From: Toxoplasma gondii ME49
Lineage: Eukaryota > Apicomplexa > Conoidasida > Eucoccidiorida > Sarcocystidae
Assembly (NCBI RefSeq): GCF_000006565.2
Contig: NC_031477.1
Coordinates: 2,574,043-2,638,042 of the forward strand
Direction of reading: 5' to 3'
Length of the DNA stretch: 64,000 nt
The notes below the pieces were generated by a model. It did no database searches. It saw only the letters and a list, made by a program, of their open reading frames with translations, and was not told where the DNA came from. Below, in pieces: positions 59,813 to 64,000 of the stretch (positions are counted from its first letter, which is position 1; each line of letters begins with the position of its first letter). Position numbers and translations under genes: made by a program.

Positions 59813-62158
59813 GTCTTGAGTTCTGACGCAACATGTTTTATAGTCCACGTTCCTCGGTCGAACTGTCACGCGCCCATATGGAGGTATTGATCTACACACA
59901 AGCAGCCACAGCTTAGCTAGTGAACATTTCCTCAAGCATGCAGTCCATTTTTTGAAAGGAGCCTTAAACTTCTTTCTTTATGAGGTGGTCAACTGCGACG
60001 CGGCAGCAGCCGCAAACGCCACTGGCTTCGAAAAACCCTCCGGGTGTTCAAGGAAAGACACGATCTTCTTCAGGTGACGTTAGCGACTAGACTGTTCCTC
60101 TCTACTTTTTCCAGTCTGTTGGCTGTCCGCCTACCGCGTGGCGCGATCAGACAACTATTATAATCCCTAATGTCTGTCATGGTCTTCAGCCAGGTGGCAT
60201 GCACGTTTATTCGGTGTCACCGAAAACAAGCCTACACGCCATCCCGAGACTTTTGGTTTCTCCTCCGAAGACGCTGTATCACAGCAGCCCCGTTCCCTGC
60301 CGACCACAGCCATATTGTCTACATTCTTTAAAATAAAGTCGCCTTCTTTGCAGGATTAACTGCGACCCAGAAACGTAGACGCAAATGGCTGATTCCAGGT
60401 GAGGAAGAGTCCACTCAACTTTCTGGCACAGCTTTCGCGGTCCGTCTCTTCAGGTAAAACAGAAAAGCAGCGCTTGTGTTTACCATTCACTTCGTTCGTC
60501 GTATTGTTTCTAAAGACAATGACCACCACCAGGTGCATACCACTGAGCACTATCCGAAAAATAAAGCTGCCGAATCAACATAAAGAAATGTGAATTAAGT
60601 GTAGGATAGAGCTAAGCAGCGTGTGCGCTCCGAACTCATAGACTGCTACTTCCACCGAGACGTCTCTGGTTTGCGTGGCGTTAGCGAACAGGGAAACGTT
60701 GAATCTGTGGTCAGAAGTGAGACGTCGGACAGAATGACAGAACACACGGATGCCACAACCGGCCAACCTCTTTGATATCCCCAGATTCCAGAGGCACGCT
60801 TTCTTTTGAGTTACCGGACCCAACAGATCAGATATTTTGATATCTGGAGGCATCATCTGCCTACATATCTACAGGCAAGACATTTTCACGCTCTTCACGC
60901 ATTTGCTTCTAAAAAAACGATGAGACACCTGTGCGAATATTATCACCGAAGACACCAACAGCCCTTGCTGCGCTTGTTGGTGGAGAAGGCAAACATGCGG
61001 AGGGGTTGGTTCTCTATTTAACAGAGAACAGGCATTTCAGGATTTGGGAGCAAAAAATAGAGGCAGCAATTCGGGAATGGGAACGACGAGACACGCCAAT
61101 TTCGTGCTACATCAGCTTCAGCGAATAGGAGGCATGTGCGAGATGTGTCCGACTCCGATGAGCACACAGAGGATGACGGTGTCGCACAGCCAGCACTAGC
61201 ATAAAACAACTGAAGACAGAATGTTCAGGGAGCAGCAAGAAGGAAACCGAAGAGACATGACGACGAATTGTCACTGCGAAAAGCCATGCTATGTCGAGAC
61301 TGTGGAGACAAAACAACAGCTCTGCCGACTTTTCGACACAGCCGCATGAAGTGTAAACGGGATTTGGGTTATGCGCTTTTCGTTCGCAACTCTATCCATT
61401 TCCGCGACATTCTGTTCCACGAAGAATCCCTTTTCCTTTTCAGATCTAGCAACGATACTCGCAGCACGGAAAGAGAGCACTTACTCCCTCCTGCCCTCCT
61501 GTCTTCCCCTTGGAGTGTCAATTTCTATTGACTTTCCTGTCGATTCTGGACTCTTATCGCGTCAAAGACTCGCCTAGATAGCCTTGCCAGGAAAACGGCA
61601 CAGACATGTCATACACCCCCGCAACTGGAAGTTTCTGTGCCAGACATATGGAGTCTGTTTTGGGGGGTGCGATGGGAGACAGCTCGACTGTCAACGGTAC
61701 AATCTAGGTGATCCGTCCCTCCCCAAGAAGACAATGAGTGAGGGACAGCGATTACCCGTCTCCTTCTCAGGGGTTTGAAGACAGATCTGCAACACGAACT
61801 CCGTGCTTTTCTTGTCTTCCGTCGCCGTGCCGCTTTCTAATCACCTTTCACTTCTTGAAGGTTTCCGAATGTCACCGTGCAGTCGTTTCGTTCTTTCTTT
61901 CATCCCAGGGCCTGTGCTGTCCAACACGGCCATAGCGTTGCACGAGATAGATCTTGCTTCTGCACTGGCTTCTTCCTTTCCCCTGCTCTACTCTGGTGAA
62001 GGAAACGAACGTGTTTTTTCTCCCTTCTCCTGGTGGCCTTCTGTGGTTCGTGCGAAGCCAAGAAGACGGGATGAAATGACCAGCTTCTGGAAGGGAGAAC
62101 AAGAGAAATTGTCGGTCTGGGTAATACCCCCCCTCGAACGTCTGTCCCTTACCCCGCC

Positions 62159-63751
62159 ATGGGATTCCCTTTTTTGTCGGCTTCCGATTCTCGTCATTTT
62201 TCTTCCAACGTTCCGCTGCGACGCTCCCAGCGACCTAGGCCAGGGCGACTGCTGCTGCCCTTGATCATTTGGGGAATTCTCGCGTCTTTCTCGGCTGCAG
62301 GTCACGACCTTTCTTTTACGTCTACGAAAGCAGTACCACTGTCTCTTTCTGTGTCTGTTCCTTCCCGAGACTCTCCTCCCTTCGTTCTCTCCGACGCACG
62401 ACCTTCCTTGAGGTGCCGGAGTTCCCCGGATGCCGTGGCCTCGAATCGCCCGCAGAGCCTTGATGCCCCCATTTCTGCTCTTCAAGAGGGATGCACCGTA
62501 CCGAAGGACTTTTGTGGAGGGGAAAGACAAACACGGACAGATAGACCTAGGGACTGTGTCCTGCTTTGTACGACCTTGAAGAAACACGATGACACACACA
62601 CATCCCTGCAACGCGCTCGTCGGACAAGGGACACGAGTCGCGCTTTCTTGTCGTCCTCTTCTGTGTCTTGGCAAGCTGGGAAGCTAGAGAATTCTTCCTT
62701 CGGAGTTCGTTTCACAGAGGGAAGACAATCCTGTCGTAGTTTCTCCCCGTCAACGCCTTGCTTGTCGGGCGTGCCTCTGTCATCTCAAACTGATTCCTTT
62801 CTCTTCTACCTGGTATGTTCTGCCTCTCGCTCGTTTGCTCTGTCTTCCCGCACGTCTGATCTCTCCCTTTTCAGGCGACCTTCGTCCTCAGCCTGTTGTT
62901 CCTCCTCTTGGTCTAGAGCTCTCGCGTCCTTCTCGTTGTCTGGCCCTTTGGCTCCTTCGTCTTCCGCACTTTCCCATCACTTCTCTTCTTCAAGTGCTTG
63001 TCTGCCGTCTCCGTATCTACTTCCGTCATCTCATGCGTCTCCCAGCGGCTCCGCGTCGGACAGGTGTGACCGTCTCAGTTGCTGTGGCTCGTATGTTGCG
63101 TTATCTTCTTCGCACTTGCCTTCTTCATCTCACTTGCCCTCTTCGTCGCGTTTGCTTTCCTCTCTATTGCCGTCTGCGTATCCGTCTGTGGTGTCTCCCT
63201 GTGGATCGTCTTCGCCGAAGCTGCCTCCAACCGAGACTTTTCCTCTGTTTCCTCCGTCCCGTCAATTCACTAAGAAGCGGCGAAGTGCGGAACATGGAGA
63301 CTCGAAGGAGACAACGGCGCGAGAAGACGAGAGGCAGAGGTGGCGCGAAGAAGAGCGGCCGAGTTTGCCAAAGGGCGCTGGTCCGCCAGACGGCAACATG
63401 GGAGACAGAGAGACAGCCGACAAGCAGAGAGAGACACAGCTGTCTCCCGCCTTCCTACCCGAACGGCGCCGGGCGATGTTTCCTATAGTCTCGCCGGCCC
63501 AGCAGAAATTGCTGGGCCTCGCGGATCAGAAGGATCGAAGTGGATCTTTCTTCGTCGCCCACATCGGCGGCACGCAGTTCATCATGGAGAAGGGGAGGTT
63601 TTACGACATGAATCGCATTTATCAGAGAGTCGGTGGCCGCATCCACCTTCACAGGATCATCTGCTACCAAACCCCTGATGGGGAATTTTGGCTGGGAAGA
63701 CCCTACCTCGAAAACGTCCGGGTGCGAAACAGAAGAACTCACCCGTTTTAG
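62159..63751 (+). CDS. Apicoplast-type large-subunit ribosomal protein bL21 with very long leader
   Basis: The start codon has a strong context (CCGCCATGGG). The frame is 530 residues, while bacterial bL21 is about 100. The bL21 fold is at the C-terminus, from about residue 437: FFVAHIGGTQFIMEKGRFYD aligns with the family's A-x-I-x-x-G-G-x-Q-Y-x-V-x-x-G start. IHLHRIICYQTPDGEFWLG and RPYLENVRV match the central strands and the G-x-P-x-V turn. Residues 1-30 are basic and polar, followed by LLLPLIIWGILASFSAAG (31-48), a good signal-peptide core. About 385 Ser/Arg/Pro-rich residues follow. Signal plus transit region is the usual route to the apicoplast in coccidia. The fold lacks its last strands; a donor at CGG|GTGCGA (near 63720) suggests the true end lies in an exon beyond the window. 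Confidence 0.85.
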   Translation: MGFPFLSASDSRHFSSNVPLRRSQRPRPGRLLLPLIIWGILASFSAAGHDLSFTSTKAVPLSLSVSVPSRDSPPFVLSDARPSLRCRSSPDAVASNRPQSLDAPISALQEGCTVPKDFCGGERQTRTDRPRDCVLLCTTLKKHDDTHTSLQRARRTRDTSRAFLSSSSVSWQAGKLENSSFGVRFTEGRQSCRSFSPSTPCLSGVPLSSQTDSFLFYLVCSASRSFALSSRTSDLSLFRRPSSSACCSSSWSRALASFSLSGPLAPSSSALSHHFSSSSACLPSPYLLPSSHASPSGSASDRCDRLSCCGSYVALSSSHLPSSSHLPSSSRLLSSLLPSAYPSVVSPCGSSSPKLPPTETFPLFPPSRQFTKKRRSAEHGDSKETTAREDERQRWREEERPSLPKGAGPPDGNMGDRETADKQRETQLSPAFLPERRRAMFPIVSPAQQKLLGLADQKDRSGSFFVAHIGGTQFIMEKGRFYDMNRIYQRVGGRIHLHRIICYQTPDGEFWLGRPYLENVRVRNRRTHPF

Positions 63752-64000
63752 TCACTGCCTTCGTCGCTGCTGCGTTGATACGTGCACGGAGGGGCGCGTG
63801 ATGAGGGCTCTCAATATATTCAACACTTGCACATACAAATGGTTGCCCATTTTGCACCGAATCCGCATCTTCACTGATGCCTATTTATATATAACACGGA
63901 TATATATATGTATATGCATGCATATTAGTTAGACGCCTTGAGGAGCACCTGCTTCCGAGCGCCCCAGCGATTTATGTTAATGCTGCGGTGTCTTGGGTTC
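63752..64000. other. AT-rich tail of the window
   Basis: This follows the bL21 frame and is either its 3' UTR or, if the donor near 63720 is used, intron. It contains an alternating AT stretch with TATATATATGTATATGCATG around 63901. No gene is visible. Confidence 0.5.

Larger units (their letters stand above)
58179..62158. promoter_or_regulatory. Long divergent region between PROPPIN and bL21 genes
   Basis: About 4 kb separates two start codons on opposite strands. It must contain both promoters and 5' UTRs, and perhaps an unseen gene or non-coding RNA. All ORFs are short and unlike known proteins. It holds two short tandem or near-tandem repeats and a GAGACG/CGTCTC inverted pair (listed separately). 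Confidence 0.4.

Noticed and set aside
61803..62264. Plus-strand ORF of 153 codons overlapping the bL21 start
   Set aside because: It is in another frame from bL21 and has no family match. The bL21 start has a much better context.
1..64000. CRISPR arrays, insertion sequences, prophage or operon-like clusters
   Set aside because: No regular spaced repeats, transposase motifs or tightly packed same-strand genes occur. The window is intron-rich eukaryotic DNA.

Overview
The window looks like nuclear DNA of an apicomplexan, most likely a Toxoplasma-like coccidian (Sarcocystidae). The base composition is balanced. Genes are well separated, run on both strands and are split by 60-1200 bp introns with clean GT..AG borders. 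Proteins carry long low-complexity extensions. The gene set is typical of the group: a mitochondrial malate:quinone oxidoreductase, an ENT nucleoside transporter, a PROPPIN, and an organellar bL21 with a secretory leader. I recall MQO, an ENT and PROP2 lying near each other on T. gondii chromosome IX. That is memory, not a search, and I cannot decide the species.

Layout. 1-5.6 kb (+): a large unidentified gene, open at the left edge. 7.0-11.2 kb (-): malate:quinone oxidoreductase, seven exons rebuilt. 12.9-18.9 kb (-): a divergent ubiquitin-specific protease, four exons. 21.4-23.3 kb (-): PCH2/TRIP13-type AAA+ ATPase, seven exons. 24.4-30.2 kb (+): NOP2-type rRNA m5C methyltransferase, twelve exons. 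32.7-35.4 kb (+): equilibrative nucleoside transporter, two exons. 36.3-37.3 kb (-): a probable secreted protein of unknown function. 37.6-38.6 kb (-): 3' end of an ankyrin-repeat gene. 41.4-45.7 kb (+): a helical-repeat (HPR/OPR-like) protein, probably organellar RNA-binding, with one GC-AG intron. 48.7-49.3 kb (+): orphan 3' exon. 49.3-51.4 kb (-): acidic Ser-rich nuclear-type protein with a two-codon first exon. 52.1-53.4 kb (+): small FAM173/ATPSCKMT-like methyltransferase. 53.6-54.5 kb (-): Ala/Glu-rich coiled-coil gene made of short exons. 54.7-54.8 kb (+): candidate small gene. 55.8-58.2 kb (-): Atg18/WIPI-type PROPPIN. 62.2-63.75 kb (+): apicoplast-type bL21 with a roughly 435-residue leader, probably continuing past the window.

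This is ordinary eukaryotic housekeeping sequence rather than an operon or a mobile island, and neighbouring genes show no obvious shared pathway. Three gene pairs (PCH2/NOP2, the acidic protein/methyltransferase, and PROPPIN/bL21) diverge from shared upstream regions. Several others converge, one pair with only 17 bp between stop codons. Exon borders were set by hand from reading frame, splice phase and family conservation. Where all phases close to a full ORF (MQO, USP, PCH2, NOP2, ENT, the 467-aa protein, the methyltransferase, PROPPIN) the models are fairly secure. I found no CRISPR array, no intact transposon, no rRNA gene and no convincing tRNA gene.
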